NCBI GenBank assembly: GCA_946405695.1
Contig: CAMJIA010000003.1
Location: forward strand, 1 to 64,000
Reading direction: 5' to 3'
DNA: 64,000 bases
Source: an uncultured Prevotellaceae bacterium
Lineage (GTDB): Bacteria > Bacteroidota > Bacteroidia > Bacteroidales > Bacteroidaceae
The notes beneath the pieces are model-generated. The model was not told where the DNA came from. It saw nothing but the letters and a program-made list of their open reading frames with translations, and searched no databases. This document shows positions 33,443 through 43,693 of this stretch, in pieces (the first letter of the stretch is position 1; each line of letters starts with the position of its first letter). The position numbers and the translations under genes are program-made.

Positions 33443-35560
33443 ATGAAAAAGATTTTTGTTACTTTATTGGCTACATTAGCCATATCCTCTGCCCGTGCCG
33501 ACGAAGGCATGTGGACACTCTACAACCTGCCGGATGCTGTCTTTCAGCAGATGCAGCAGTATGGTTTCCAACTGTCAAAAGAACAACTGTACCAGACAGA
33601 TAACGCCGTCACGAAAGCCGTCGTCAACTTCGGGGGCTTCTGTTCAGGTGTCGTCGTATCGCCCGACGGACTGGTATTCACCAACCACCACTGTGGCTTC
33701 GACGCCATCCGCGATCATTCTACCGTGGAGCACGACTACCTGCTCAATGGTTTCTATGCCAAGAGCTATGCTGAGGAGCTGCCCAACGAGGACCTGTTTG
33801 TCAGTTTCATGATAGAACAGAAGGACGTGACGGACGAGTTGAACCAGCTGGGAATGGACAAGCTGAAACTGAAGGACGTGGCAGAATTCGTTGATTCCAT
33901 CGAGAACGCATGGCAGAAGGACATCCGCCAGAAGGACTCTACCCTGCGCGTCGAGGTGAAGCCGTTCTATGAGGGCAATAAGTACTACATGACCACCTAC
34001 CGCGACTTCAACGACGTGCGTCTGGTATTCACCGTTCCCAAGTCGATGGGTAAGTTTGGTGGTGAGACAGACAACTGGATGTGGCCTCGCCAGACCTGCG
34101 ACTACTCCGTATTCCGTATCTATGCCGACCCAAAGACCAATGGTCCTGCCAACTATTCGAAGGACAACGTACCTTATCACCCGCAGTCGTGGGCGCCCGT
34201 CTGCATGGATGGCTACAAGCCTGGCGACTTCTGCATGATTATGGGTTATCCGGGCAGCACCAGCCGCTACCTATCGAGCTACGGCATCCAGGAGCGTCGC
34301 GACGCCAGCAATGCGCCACGTGCCCAGGTGCGTGACATCAAGCAGAAAATCATGCTGCGCCACATGCGTGCCGACGAGGCTATCCGCATCATGTACGACT
34401 CGAAATATGCACAGTCCAGCAACTACTGGAAGAACTCGCTGGGCATGAACAAGTGCATCGACAGCACGGGACTGATTCAGCAGAAGCGCGACTACGAGGC
34501 ACGCATCCGCCAGTGGCAGGACACCGCCAAGAATACAGGACTCGAGAAGGTGGACTTCGACAAGATGGCCGACCTGTACCAGAAGCGTATGGGCTTGACA
34601 CGTATCCGCACGTTGTTCATGGAGACTTTCTTTGCACAGGAACAGCTGAGCTTGCGTGCCTGGCGCCTGAGCTGGGGCATGCCTGTAAAGGGTCCCGAGG
34701 ACAAGCCCAAGAAGCAGTATCATGAGTTCAACGACAACAGCTCGGAGTGGGACAAGGCCACCGACTGCGAGATACTGGCAGCTCTCATCAAGAACTACCG
34801 CGAACAGGTGACGGATGCTGAGTGGCTACCCGACCTGTACAAGACCATCGACGAGAAGTTCCACGGCGACTGCGAGGCGTATGTCAACGCCCTCTACAAC
34901 AAGTCGCTGCTGATGCAAGGCAAGCCCATCTACTTCAATAAGAAGAGCTACAAGAAAGACCTGGGCGTACAATACAGTATTGACCTGTCGGACTTCGTAG
35001 CCAAGCTGAACGAGGCCCGTCGTACGCTGAACGAGGAGATTAACGAACAGGAGAAGCTGCTCTGCGCCGCCGTATTGCGCATGGAGATGGATATGCCTAA
35101 CTATTCGGATGCCAACTTCACCTTGCGTATGACCTACGGACAGATTGGCGAATACACACTGGGCGGAAAACCCTCTGGCTACTACACCACGGCCCGCTCG
35201 CTGTGGGACAAGATGCAGCTGGCCGACCAGAACTTCGAATACTTTGCCGAGCCCGTCATGCACGAGTTGATGGCACAGAAGGACTTCGGCAAATATACAG
35301 ACCCATTGACGGGCACCATGCAGCTCTGCTTCCTGTCGAACAACGACATCACGGGTGGTAACAGTGGCTCACCCATCTTCAATGGTAAGGGTGAACTGTT
35401 GGGACTGGCCTTCGACGGCAACTGGGACTCGCTGGCCAGCGACATCTTCTTCGACCGCCAGCTGGCACGTACCATCAATGTCGACGTGCGCTACATGCTG
35501 TTCATGATGGACCGTTGGGGACATGCCGACCGACTGATTAAGGAGATTAATGCAAAATAA
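33443..35560 (+). CDS. dpp7: S46-family dipeptidyl-peptidase, DPP7-like
   Basis: A 705-residue periplasmic enzyme that removes dipeptides from peptide N-termini. The signal peptide is MKKIFVTLLATLAISSARAD. It has the chymotrypsin-type triad: His in FTNHHCGFDAI, an Asp in the following domain, and Ser in TGGNSGSPIF. Known S46 members are set by the residue 18 after the catalytic Ser: Gly in DPP7 (hydrophobic P1), Arg in DPP11 (acidic P1). Here LLGLAFDGNW places Gly there, so DPP7-type specificity is expected. It fits an asaccharolytic or mixed peptide-using Bacteroidales. A strong terminator follows at 35566. Confidence 0.9.
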   Translation: MKKIFVTLLATLAISSARADEGMWTLYNLPDAVFQQMQQYGFQLSKEQLYQTDNAVTKAVVNFGGFCSGVVVSPDGLVFTNHHCGFDAIRDHSTVEHDYLLNGFYAKSYAEELPNEDLFVSFMIEQKDVTDELNQLGMDKLKLKDVAEFVDSIENAWQKDIRQKDSTLRVEVKPFYEGNKYYMTTYRDFNDVRLVFTVPKSMGKFGGETDNWMWPRQTCDYSVFRIYADPKTNGPANYSKDNVPYHPQSWAPVCMDGYKPGDFCMIMGYPGSTSRYLSSYGIQERRDASNAPRAQVRDIKQKIMLRHMRADEAIRIMYDSKYAQSSNYWKNSLGMNKCIDSTGLIQQKRDYEARIRQWQDTAKNTGLEKVDFDKMADLYQKRMGLTRIRTLFMETFFAQEQLSLRAWRLSWGMPVKGPEDKPKKQYHEFNDNSSEWDKATDCEILAALIKNYREQVTDAEWLPDLYKTIDEKFHGDCEAYVNALYNKSLLMQGKPIYFNKKSYKKDLGVQYSIDLSDFVAKLNEARRTLNEEINEQEKLLCAAVLRMEMDMPNYSDANFTLRMTYGQIGEYTLGGKPSGYYTTARSLWDKMQLADQNFEYFAEPVMHELMAQKDFGKYTDPLTGTMQLCFLSNNDITGGNSGSPIFNGKGELLGLAFDGNWDSLASDIFFDRQLARTINVDVRYMLFMMDRWGHADRLIKEINAK

Positions 35561-35565
35561 ACAAT

Positions 35566-35600
35566 GAAGGTAGGGCAAAACCCTACCTTCTTTTTATTTC
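35566..35600 (+). terminator. Terminator of the DPP7 gene, shared with the convergent helicase
   Basis: A perfect 10-bp stem, GAAGGTAGGG (35566-35575) with CCCTACCTTC (35581-35590), is followed by TTTTTATTTC. The minus-strand helicase stop codon (35594-35596) lies inside the T-tract, so the hairpin also sits behind that gene. Confidence 0.88.
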
Positions 35601-37429
35601 TTCTTACGAGGCTTGCGAATGGCCCAGCCTTCTTCGCTGAAATCAGGGACATCACCCTTAAGCTTCATACTCTTCGGATTCAGGAACTGCTTCCACTCTT
35701 CCTTCTTATAGGTCTTTTGTTCCTTGGAAGCTTTCTTCCTAGGCTCTCTTGAGTTTCTAGATTCTCTTGACCCTCTTGGACTACTAGGCTTTCCACCCTC
35801 GTCGGCATCGTTGCAGCGTACGGTACGTCCCTTGTAACGGATACCTGTTAGCTGTATCATTACCTTCTTGGCATCTTTCTCTGGCACCTCGAAATAGGAG
35901 ATGGTGTCCAGCAGGTCAATGTGGCCTACCTCCTGACGTCCACCCACAAAGCGATTCAGCGTCTGCATTAGTTCGCCAGGATAGAAACCGTCTTTCTTAC
36001 CTAGGTTGATGAAGAGCTTCTTATAGCCCTTGCTGGTAGGTGTCAGCTGCTTCTTACCACGACCTTCTTCTCTCTTTCCCCTACTCTCTTCCTTCTTACT
36101 CTTCACCTCCTCTATCTCCGGAGCATCGGCATAGTAGGACAGGAACTTACCGAACTCCATCGACACGATTTTCTTGATAAGTTCCTCTTTGTCGATATAC
36201 TCAAAGTAGCGCTGGATATCCAGCATAAAGGGGCCTATCTCCTCGTCGTCGACATCGGTCTTCACGATCTCATCCATCACCTTGTAGAGCTGCTTCTTAC
36301 AGATTTCTTCTGCCGAGGGGATGACGCCTTTCTCAAACTCCTTACCGATGACCTTCTCGATATTGCGGATCTTGAACTTCTCACGACTATGAACGATACA
36401 GATGCTCGTACCTTTCTTACCAGCACGACCCGTACGGCCAGAACGGTGCGTGTAGTTCTCGATATCGTCGGGCAGACCATAGTTGATGACGTGTGTCAGG
36501 TCGTCGACATCCAAACCACGGGCAGCGACATCGGTAGCTACCAACAGCTGTACGGTATGCTGACGAAACTTTTGCATCGTCAGGTCGCGCTGCTGCTGAC
36601 TGAGGTCGCCATGCAGCGATTCGGCATTATAGCCGTCTTTGATGAGCTTATCTGCCACCTCCTGCGTCTCTATCTTTGTACGACAGAAAATGATGGCGAA
36701 GATACGGGGATAATAGTCGACGATACGCTTCAGCGCCAGGTACTTGTCCTTGGCATTGACCATATAATAGATATGGTTCACGTGCTCCGCACCCTCATTA
36801 CGACTTCCAACTACAATCTCTTTATAGTCGTGCAGGTAGCCCTTGGCGATACGCTCTATCTCCTTGCTCATCGTTGCTGAGAAGAGCAGCGTGTTGCGAT
36901 CTTCGGGAATACCCTCTAAAATGGCGTCGATGCTCTCCGAGAATCCCATATTCAGCATCTCGTCAGCCTCATCGAGTACCACATTATATACATTGTCCAA
37001 CTGAGCGACACCACGGTTCATCAGGTCGATGAGTCGACCTGGGGTGGCCACAATAATCTGGGCTCCCTTACGCAGGGCACGAATCTGTTGTTCGATAGAA
37101 GCACCACCATAGACGGCCTCCACATGGATGTCATCCATGTATTTCGAGAAGTCGCGCAAGTCGTCGGCTATCTGCAGACACAGCTCACGGGTAGGCGACA
37201 GGATAAGTGCCTGCGTCTCCTTGCGACTGGTGTCAATACGTTGCAATACGGGTATGCCGAATGCCGCCGTCTTGCCAGTACCCGTCTGAGCCAAGGCGAT
37301 GACGTCGTTTCTGTTTCCTAACAAGTAAGGTATTACTTCCTCCTGTACGGGCATGGGCTGTACGAAACCCATCTCCTCAATGGCTTTGCGAATCCCTTCG
37401 CTAACGCCTAATTCTTCAAATGTTTTCAA
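35594..37429 (-). CDS. DEAD-box ATP-dependent RNA helicase (DeaD/CsdA-like)
   Basis: A 611-residue protein. Q motif region FEELGVSEGIRKAIEEMGF; Walker A AQTGTGKTAAFG; PTRELCLQ; DEAD in VLDEADEMLNMGF; SAT in LLFSATMS; motif VI HRSGRTGRAGKKG. After about residue 430 comes a DbpA-type RNA-binding fold (KKLFINLGKKDGFYPGELMQTLNRFV...IDLLDTISYFEVPEKDAKKV), joined by a basic, repetitive linker (SKKEESRGKREEGRGKK) and followed by a Lys/Arg/Ser-rich tail. Such helicases unwind structured RNA in ribosome assembly or cold response. It lies 25 bp downstream of the nucleoside-recognition gene on the same strand. Confidence 0.93.
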   Translation of the reverse strand: MKTFEELGVSEGIRKAIEEMGFVQPMPVQEEVIPYLLGNRNDVIALAQTGTGKTAAFGIPVLQRIDTSRKETQALILSPTRELCLQIADDLRDFSKYMDDIHVEAVYGGASIEQQIRALRKGAQIIVATPGRLIDLMNRGVAQLDNVYNVVLDEADEMLNMGFSESIDAILEGIPEDRNTLLFSATMSKEIERIAKGYLHDYKEIVVGSRNEGAEHVNHIYYMVNAKDKYLALKRIVDYYPRIFAIIFCRTKIETQEVADKLIKDGYNAESLHGDLSQQQRDLTMQKFRQHTVQLLVATDVAARGLDVDDLTHVINYGLPDDIENYTHRSGRTGRAGKKGTSICIVHSREKFKIRNIEKVIGKEFEKGVIPSAEEICKKQLYKVMDEIVKTDVDDEEIGPFMLDIQRYFEYIDKEELIKKIVSMEFGKFLSYYADAPEIEEVKSKKEESRGKREEGRGKKQLTPTSKGYKKLFINLGKKDGFYPGELMQTLNRFVGGRQEVGHIDLLDTISYFEVPEKDAKKVMIQLTGIRYKGRTVRCNDADEGGKPSSPRGSRESRNSREPRKKASKEQKTYKKEEWKQFLNPKSMKLKGDVPDFSEEGWAIRKPRKKK

Positions 37430-37454
37430 ATTATACTATATTAAATAATTTCCG

Positions 37455-38687
37455 TCATGCAAAGAAAAGATAGCAGATGGCAATGGCAGCAAGAACACCT
37501 GCTAAGTCGGCCAACAATCCACAAGTCACTGCATGACGCGTTTTTGACACACCTACCGAACCGAAATAGACGGCAAGGATGTAGAAAGTGGTATCTGTTG
37601 ACCCTTGGAATACAGACGACAGGCGGCCAACAAAAGAATCGGCACCATAGGTCGTCATCGCATCAACCATCATACCACGGGCACCACTACCCGACAATGG
37701 TTTCATCAGTGCTGTAGGCATAGCGTCCACCCACTGGGCATCGACGCCAAGGGCTCCAACTCCCGCACGCAGACCACCAATGAGCATATCCATCGCACCA
37801 CTGGCACGAAAAACACCGATTCCAACGAGAATAGCCACCAGATAGGGGATGATGCGGACAGCAGTGGTAAAGCCTTCCTTAGCACCCTCGATAAAGGCAT
37901 CATAGACGTTGACCTTCTTGCGCACACCTGCCACGATGAATCCCGTAATGATGGTCATCAGCAGGATATTGGCTATGGTAGTGCTCCAACGGTTCATCGT
38001 GTCAGAATCCATCTGCGAGAATCCCCAAATGATAGCTGCCACCAACGTGCAGGCACCTCCCAGCGTCAGCAACATGGTGCGGTTCAGCAGGTTGATGCGT
38101 TGGAACAGCGAAGTAACAATAATGCCCACCACTGTCGAAAAGAATGTTGCCAGCAGAATCGGAATAAAGATGTCGGTGGGTTGAGCTGCCCCCATCTGTG
38201 CACGATACACCATGATACTCACGGGAATGAGCGTCAATCCGCTAGTGTTCAGCACCAGGAACATAATCATAGGATTTGAAGCCGTATCCTTTTTGGTATT
38301 CAACTCCTGCATCTGTTCCATGGCCTTCAGTCCCAGAGGGGTAGCGGCATTGTCGAGTCCCAGCATGTTAGCAGCGATATTCATAAAGATACTACCCGTT
38401 ACGGGATGTCCCTTGGGAATATCTGGGAAGAGCTTGGTGAACACTGGCGACAGCAGGCGAGCCAGAACATTAACCACTCCACCCTTCTCACCAATCTTCA
38501 TGACACCCATCCAGAGTGACAAGACACCTGTCAGACCCAATGAGATTTCAAAAGCCGTCTTCGACGAGCTGAACGTAGAGTCCATCATTGCTGGGAAGAC
38601 GTCGAAGTCTCCCCAAAACAATAACTTTGCCGCTGCAATAACGAATGCAACGAGAAAGAAAGCTACCCAGATATAATTCAGTACCAT
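37455..38687 (-). CDS. Nucleoside-recognition (Gate) domain membrane protein, fused SpmA-SpmB type
   Basis: A 410-residue inner-membrane protein. Two Gate-like halves are recognisable: the first with SLGLTGVLSLWMGVMKIGEKGGVVNVL and NIAANMLGLDNAATPLGLKAMEQMQ (SpmA-like), the second with YLVAILVGIGVFRASGAMD and MTTYGADSFVGRLSSVFQGSTDTTFYILAVYFGSVG (SpmB-like). In Bacillus these parts are separate spore-maturation genes. In Bacteroidota the fusion is common and its transport role is undefined. A TACCTTTG -7 box lies at 38696-38703 on the minus strand. Confidence 0.88.
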   Translation of the reverse strand: MVLNYIWVAFFLVAFVIAAAKLLFWGDFDVFPAMMDSTFSSSKTAFEISLGLTGVLSLWMGVMKIGEKGGVVNVLARLLSPVFTKLFPDIPKGHPVTGSIFMNIAANMLGLDNAATPLGLKAMEQMQELNTKKDTASNPMIMFLVLNTSGLTLIPVSIMVYRAQMGAAQPTDIFIPILLATFFSTVVGIIVTSLFQRINLLNRTMLLTLGGACTLVAAIIWGFSQMDSDTMNRWSTTIANILLMTIITGFIVAGVRKKVNVYDAFIEGAKEGFTTAVRIIPYLVAILVGIGVFRASGAMDMLIGGLRAGVGALGVDAQWVDAMPTALMKPLSGSGARGMMVDAMTTYGADSFVGRLSSVFQGSTDTTFYILAVYFGSVGVSKTRHAVTCGLLADLAGVLAAIAICYLFFA

Positions 38688-38724
38688 TGTGGCAACAAAG
38701 GTAACGAGTCTTTGAAATTATCTT

Positions 38725-40971
38725 TTACCACTCAACAATCTGGCCTTTTACTGGAGACTTGTACCAGTCTGGATTGCTGTCCATGTCAGCGCCCCATTTA
38801 CCAAACAACGTATAAGCATCACTGATATTGGTACGCTCCTTAGCCCAGAACCACTTGCCTTCGTCATTACCAGAGACCATGACACGGAAAGGAGTCTCAC
38901 CAGCCTTTGGACCACCCACAGTAACAATCTCACCACTACTTCTAGTCACCTGGATATTGATGTTCAGATCGGCAGGAGACTTACCCTGTGGCACGTTTAC
39001 TGTTCCCAATACGGCAAGAGGCATCTTAACGAAGTTCTTGGTATTGTCACCAAAGGAACCATATTCATGCACCTCATTACCAATCTGGACATTATCACAG
39101 AACACTTTCTGCAGCAACGTACCACCGATAGCACATAGCTCTACCGTCGAGATATTATTCTCATCGGGTGTGCTAACACGCACCACGACATCATTGAAGT
39201 CGAAGTCATCACTGGTTCCAAGGTCCTCGAAAGCAAAGTAGGTATAACTCTTAACATTTTCACGCTTGCCACCGCTGCCCTTAAAACCGGGGTTACACGT
39301 TCCTGACTCGACATCATAGGTAGTACCGAGGTTGCTGACCTTGTCGACAATGGCGTTCTCTCCCAGATGATAGTGAGGGCAGGAGCCTATGCCGCCATTA
39401 GCCTTGGCAGCATCACTGGTACCATCGAGATAACCCTGTGGGAAGTGGTATGTATCATAGGCAACAACGAGGTAATTGAAATAGTTGGCCATGAAGTTAT
39501 TGGGATTGCTGGGATCGGCCATCACAATCTTATCAGCATGGAACACAGCATAACCATTGGCACTCGTCTTAGGACCATAGATACCATAAATGTCCTTGGT
39601 AATGTCCATCTTCGCCTCGTCGTTGACCTGGAAGACCGACTGAGCACCCATCCAGATGTAAGAGGGGCCGTCCATCCACAGTTTCTCTGTGACAACACCT
39701 GCACCAGCATCCATCTTGAATCCGTTTCTGTCCAAATTATCACCCAAGTCGATGTAGAAAGTGTCGTCGACCGTCAACTTACAGTTATTGATAACATTGG
39801 GGCTACCAGCAGTATAGTTAAAATTGCCCGTATGGTAGTCGCCATCGTTCTGCCAAGTACAGTCGTTGCTGTTGACGATGGTATTGTTATTAACTACAAA
39901 GTGACCACCTGCAACGTTGAGTATGTGGCCAGAACCCTCCACGGTGACATCGCCACCAGTGACATTAAGAGTCCCTTCGTTGATAATCTCTGAACCTGCG
40001 TTGAACACATGCAGGCCACCCTTACAGGTCAGAATATTTTGGTTATAAATTCCACCATTGTTATAAGGACCAGTCATGCCCTCAACGATGACGGTACCCT
40101 GGTTGTAGATTATCACACCAGCAGACAAATTCTGATCGAACGTAACAATAGCACCCGGGGCTACATACATGGCATGATTGCCCGCCAGTTTATAACTGAA
40201 CGTCTGTGTAAAATGCACATTAGCACCTGGCAGGATGTAGTAGCGCACAGCAGAGGCTGCATCTGACGGATTGCTGAATGTCAGGTTGCGTTCACCGTCG
40301 ATATAGTAATATGCATTGCCATTGTATGGGTTCAAATTGTGATTCTTCCCTTCAGGCAGATAATAGTTGGTAATTGTAGAAGTGTGAGCGTAATATTCGT
40401 TAGCCGAATAGATATTTTCTGTCGGCATAGCCATAGCATAATCGCTGTCATCGGGACGTGCTGTTGTGAACGTGTGCGAAGATTTGATTATTCGGCGCGC
40501 AGCACGAGCACCAGCTGGTTCAGACGATGTGTAGAACTGAGCCTTAATAGTAGACTCTGTTGCATCAAAAGCCAACACATCAATCACGTTGCCTGCTTCG
40601 TTAAATACGGCGGCATATAACATTATTACGTCCGACGGTTTAGAAATGGTGATATCCACAGCTGTACCTGCACTCACTTTCGTCTCTGCAAGATAGGCAG
40701 CATCAACATTGGTCAGCGGATCGACCGTAAAGACACGCATTATACCAGACTTCGCACTAGTCAGATTAATCTGGGTTGTCACTGTCGTATTCCACGTCTG
40801 GCGCGAATCGACATTCTGTCCGCCCATGACAATGTTTTTGAAATTGGAAGCATACTCTTCCGCATCACGCTGTGTAGCATCGTTTGTCTGGAACCATGCA
40901 TCGTGAGAACAACTGACAGTTATTATGGCCACTCCTAAAAGGGCGACTCCTTTCATCAAATACTTTTTCAT
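38725..40971 (-). CDS. LruC-domain surface lipoprotein
   Basis: A 748-residue protein with lipoprotein signal KGVALLGVAIITVSC. The middle (about 190-480) is a right-handed beta-helix-like stretch rich in short N/G/T strands (GTLNVTGGDVTVEG, GHFVVNNNTIVN). The C-terminal third holds the LruC domain: FAFEDLGTSDDFDFNDVVVRV (calcium-site-like D-F-D-F-N-D-V-V) and NINIQVTRSSGEIVTVGG. It is divergently arranged with a second LruC protein of the same plan. Surface location is expected; the function is unknown. The promoter is at 41009-41040. Confidence 0.82.
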   Translation of the reverse strand: MKKYLMKGVALLGVAIITVSCSHDAWFQTNDATQRDAEEYASNFKNIVMGGQNVDSRQTWNTTVTTQINLTSAKSGIMRVFTVDPLTNVDAAYLAETKVSAGTAVDITISKPSDVIMLYAAVFNEAGNVIDVLAFDATESTIKAQFYTSSEPAGARAARRIIKSSHTFTTARPDDSDYAMAMPTENIYSANEYYAHTSTITNYYLPEGKNHNLNPYNGNAYYYIDGERNLTFSNPSDAASAVRYYILPGANVHFTQTFSYKLAGNHAMYVAPGAIVTFDQNLSAGVIIYNQGTVIVEGMTGPYNNGGIYNQNILTCKGGLHVFNAGSEIINEGTLNVTGGDVTVEGSGHILNVAGGHFVVNNNTIVNSNDCTWQNDGDYHTGNFNYTAGSPNVINNCKLTVDDTFYIDLGDNLDRNGFKMDAGAGVVTEKLWMDGPSYIWMGAQSVFQVNDEAKMDITKDIYGIYGPKTSANGYAVFHADKIVMADPSNPNNFMANYFNYLVVAYDTYHFPQGYLDGTSDAAKANGGIGSCPHYHLGENAIVDKVSNLGTTYDVESGTCNPGFKGSGGKRENVKSYTYFAFEDLGTSDDFDFNDVVVRVSTPDENNISTVELCAIGGTLLQKVFCDNVQIGNEVHEYGSFGDNTKNFVKMPLAVLGTVNVPQGKSPADLNINIQVTRSSGEIVTVGGPKAGETPFRVMVSGNDEGKWFWAKERTNISDAYTLFGKWGADMDSNPDWYKSPVKGQIVEW

Positions 40972-41008
40972 TTAGCTAAACTATTTTAACAAGTCTTGTT
41001 TTCGGCTG

Positions 41009-41040
41009 CAAAGTTAGCAATTATTTCGTTAAATATCAAA
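41009..41040 (-). promoter_or_regulatory. Promoter of the minus-strand LruC gene
   Basis: On the minus strand TTTG (41037-41040) is followed after 20 bp by TAACTTTG (41009-41016). It lies 38 bp upstream of the start at 40971. Confidence 0.7.
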
Positions 41041-41055
41041 TATTTTACTATAAAA

Positions 41056-41088
41056 TTGTGCTAGTTAGGATTTTTTTGCTTAACTTTG
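41056..41088 (+). promoter_or_regulatory. Promoter of the plus-strand LruC gene
   Basis: TTG (41056-41058) and TAACTTTG (41081-41088), 22 bp apart, lie 31 bp before the start at 41120. Its -7 box is identical to that of the divergent gene, and the two promoters are only 15 bp apart back to back. Confidence 0.68.
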
Positions 41089-41119
41089 CACCCGAATATC
41101 GATATCATTATAATAAAGT

Positions 41120-43597
41120 ATGCGCATGAAGAAACATTTTTGGATTGCTATGGCCGTGCTGTCGTTGGGCGTAACAGCATGTAAGGACGATGTCAGTTTC
41201 GACCAAGAGACCTATGACGAATTAATCAATAAGGCCTTTCCCGTCGAAAATGTCGACCCTAACCACCAGTGGGCTACTGTTGGCAAAGCGACTGGAAGCA
41301 TCACTGTTAATGGTGACTATGGTGAAACCTATAAAGTAGGCTTGTATCTCGGCCACCCAGAGATAACAACATCCTCCAAGCAGTTGTATTTTGGCGAGGT
41401 CTTAAGTGGCGAAACATTAAATGTCACCTTCTCCCACCCAGTAGCTACTGATGTTATATATATAGGCATCTTTGACAAAGACGGACGACGCGTCTATATG
41501 AATGCGCCAATAGTAGACGGGCACGTAGATGCTGTCTATGGTGCAGCTGCCAGCGCGTCCCGCCGTGCTTCTGAGGCAGATGCTCCACAGTATGCGAAAA
41601 CAGCTAATGACTATTTGAACCCTGCCAACACTCAGAATGTCATCAGCGAGGACGCCATGAAACAATATCCAGCCTTGACTGACGATATTATAGCCGCACA
41701 AGCCACACTGACCAACGGCACATGGACGTGGAGCCAGGAGAAAGGCAGCTACCAGGTATTCCCTGGTGGTGGGGACGGAAAACACTGGTATGTCGCCCCT
41801 AACACTACCATTACTAAGGTATTCAATGTCAATGGCACGTATGGCGTTTATAATGATGTTGTCATTTATGTTGAGGGTACGATGCATGTCAACGGAAATA
41901 CTCTCAATGGTCCTACGATAGTGATTGCAGAAGGCGGTGAGATGATTATCGACGGCAATACCAGTTGTACTAACGCCGGACGTTTCGTCGTGCTGCCTGG
42001 TGGTAAGATTACCGGTGCCGATGGTAAATTGTGGGATAACAGCAATGGTAGCTATTGCTATAATGCCGGAACCATCGACTTCAACGGTATCATGAACCTC
42101 AATGGTACGAACTTCTATAATTGTGGTACTGTCAATGTAGACATACTAACAGGTACTGCTGGCGACACAAAATTCACAAACTTTGGAAAAATTACAGCAA
42201 ATACCAACAGTTATGCAGGTTCAACATATAACCAGACATGGGTGAACGCTTGTTATGTGCATTTCAAACAGAGTGCGGGCTTAGGTAGTTCGATTTTGCT
42301 ATCGGGTAGCCGTTTCGACGTTGATGGCGACTGCAAGCCCGTAGCCGGCACGATAGAAATGCAAAACCAGAGTGAACTGAAAGTCGATGGACTGCTCCAT
42401 GCCAACGGTGTAACCTTCAACGGTCCGTCTAGCAATGGTCAGTATGCCATTCTGAAGATGGCAAAGCTTGGTGCAACATGGACGGATGGCATCACTTGCA
42501 ACAATTTCGTATATGTCGACTTGGATCCCAATGAGATTTACGGCAAAGACCAAAATCTCTCTTTGAACTATAAGGATTTAGGGGACAATTATCAGTATGG
42601 TGCTGCGGCCGGCATTATTAACTATAAGATTCACTATTGGGTAAATGAGAATAATGCTCTTAACGAGATTACCATTCCCGAGGGATGTGGCAATTCGGGC
42701 GGTTTCAATCCCGATGGTAATGACGGTGATGATGAGATTCCAGAGCCAAACTCGTTCTCTTTCCGCTACTGCTTCGAGGACAACTTCCCTGATGCTGGTG
42801 ACTATGACTTCAACGATGTGGTGCTCACCGTTACACCTACATTGAATGACAAAACGCTGACCATTCAGGTTAGTCTCGACGCTGTAGGTGCCACCAAGAC
42901 GCTTGCAGCAGCCATTCGTCTGATTAGCCTTAAGAGTACCGATTTGGAGGAATATACTGTCACCCAAGGTTTTGCATCACCAGAAGATGAAGGTGGTTTG
43001 GGAACCTATGATAACATTGACACTAGGGAAACTTTCCTCGTAGAAGACCAGAAGCCCAACAACACCAGCAATATGGTTATCGTACTCTTCAAGGATGCCC
43101 ACTGGGCTATCAATCCTCAGAAGACCTCAACTGGTACGGTAGAACGCACTTTCTTTAACACCGTAAAGGCTGGTGATTACTACGAAAGAAATGTAGACGT
43201 TAAGACAGCCACCTACAAACTGGTCTTCAAAGATGCCGACAAGGCAAAGACCATGCTCGCCGAGAATCTCTACGATGTATTTATCGTAGAACCATACAAT
43301 GGTGCATATTGGGAGGTACATACTGTCCAAAATGGTTTCAAGACCGACCAGGTTATCACGAATCGCAAGCCTGAACCTGGTTATTCAGATGCTTATGGCA
43401 GTAACATGCCTTGGGCTATTATGGTACCTGGCGACTTCAAGTATCCCTACGAATGGCAGATTATTGGCAAGCGTAGCGGTGGCGTCCTCACTGGTGCCTA
43501 CCAGACAGCCGGACACTCTTTTGCTGAATGGGCAGAGAACAGTGAAGTTGCTACCGACTGGTACCTCTACCCCACCAGCGGTCTTGTCTACGAATAA
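41120..43597 (+). CDS. Second LruC-domain surface lipoprotein
   Basis: An 825-residue protein with lipoprotein signal MKKHFWIAMAVLSLGVTAC (start 41120 or 41126). The N-terminal region contains VDPNHQWATVGKATGSITVNGDYGETYKVGLY, then a beta-helix-like middle with repeated (N)GG/T/N strands (GRFVVLPGGKITGADGK, GTIDFNGIMNLNGTNF). The LruC domain has FRYCFEDNFPDAGDYDFNDVVLTV and ISLKSTDLEEYTV, and the C-terminus ends W-x-L-Y-P-T-S-G-L-V-Y-E. Same order as its divergent neighbour, so the two are likely paralogues or partners at the surface. A strong terminator follows. Confidence 0.82.
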   Translation: MRMKKHFWIAMAVLSLGVTACKDDVSFDQETYDELINKAFPVENVDPNHQWATVGKATGSITVNGDYGETYKVGLYLGHPEITTSSKQLYFGEVLSGETLNVTFSHPVATDVIYIGIFDKDGRRVYMNAPIVDGHVDAVYGAAASASRRASEADAPQYAKTANDYLNPANTQNVISEDAMKQYPALTDDIIAAQATLTNGTWTWSQEKGSYQVFPGGGDGKHWYVAPNTTITKVFNVNGTYGVYNDVVIYVEGTMHVNGNTLNGPTIVIAEGGEMIIDGNTSCTNAGRFVVLPGGKITGADGKLWDNSNGSYCYNAGTIDFNGIMNLNGTNFYNCGTVNVDILTGTAGDTKFTNFGKITANTNSYAGSTYNQTWVNACYVHFKQSAGLGSSILLSGSRFDVDGDCKPVAGTIEMQNQSELKVDGLLHANGVTFNGPSSNGQYAILKMAKLGATWTDGITCNNFVYVDLDPNEIYGKDQNLSLNYKDLGDNYQYGAAAGIINYKIHYWVNENNALNEITIPEGCGNSGGFNPDGNDGDDEIPEPNSFSFRYCFEDNFPDAGDYDFNDVVLTVTPTLNDKTLTIQVSLDAVGATKTLAAAIRLISLKSTDLEEYTVTQGFASPEDEGGLGTYDNIDTRETFLVEDQKPNNTSNMVIVLFKDAHWAINPQKTSTGTVERTFFNTVKAGDYYERNVDVKTATYKLVFKDADKAKTMLAENLYDVFIVEPYNGAYWEVHTVQNGFKTDQVITNRKPEPGYSDAYGSNMPWAIMVPGDFKYPYEWQIIGKRSGGVLTGAYQTAGHSFAEWAENSEVATDWYLYPTSGLVYE

Positions 43598-43620
43598 ACA
43601 ACAATACTCTATATTTTGCC

Positions 43621-43650
43621 AAACCCCTCCGCATTTGGAGGGGTTTTGTT
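43621..43650 (+). terminator. Terminator of the LruC gene
   Basis: AAACCCCTCC (43621-43630) pairs with GGAGGGGTTT (43637-43646) over a 6-nt loop, followed by TGTT. The minus strand also has an A/T-rich tail, but no gene ends there on that strand. Confidence 0.85.
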
Positions 43651-43693
43651 ATGTTTGATACAATAAATAAGGTGTAATATCGTTATAAACTAC

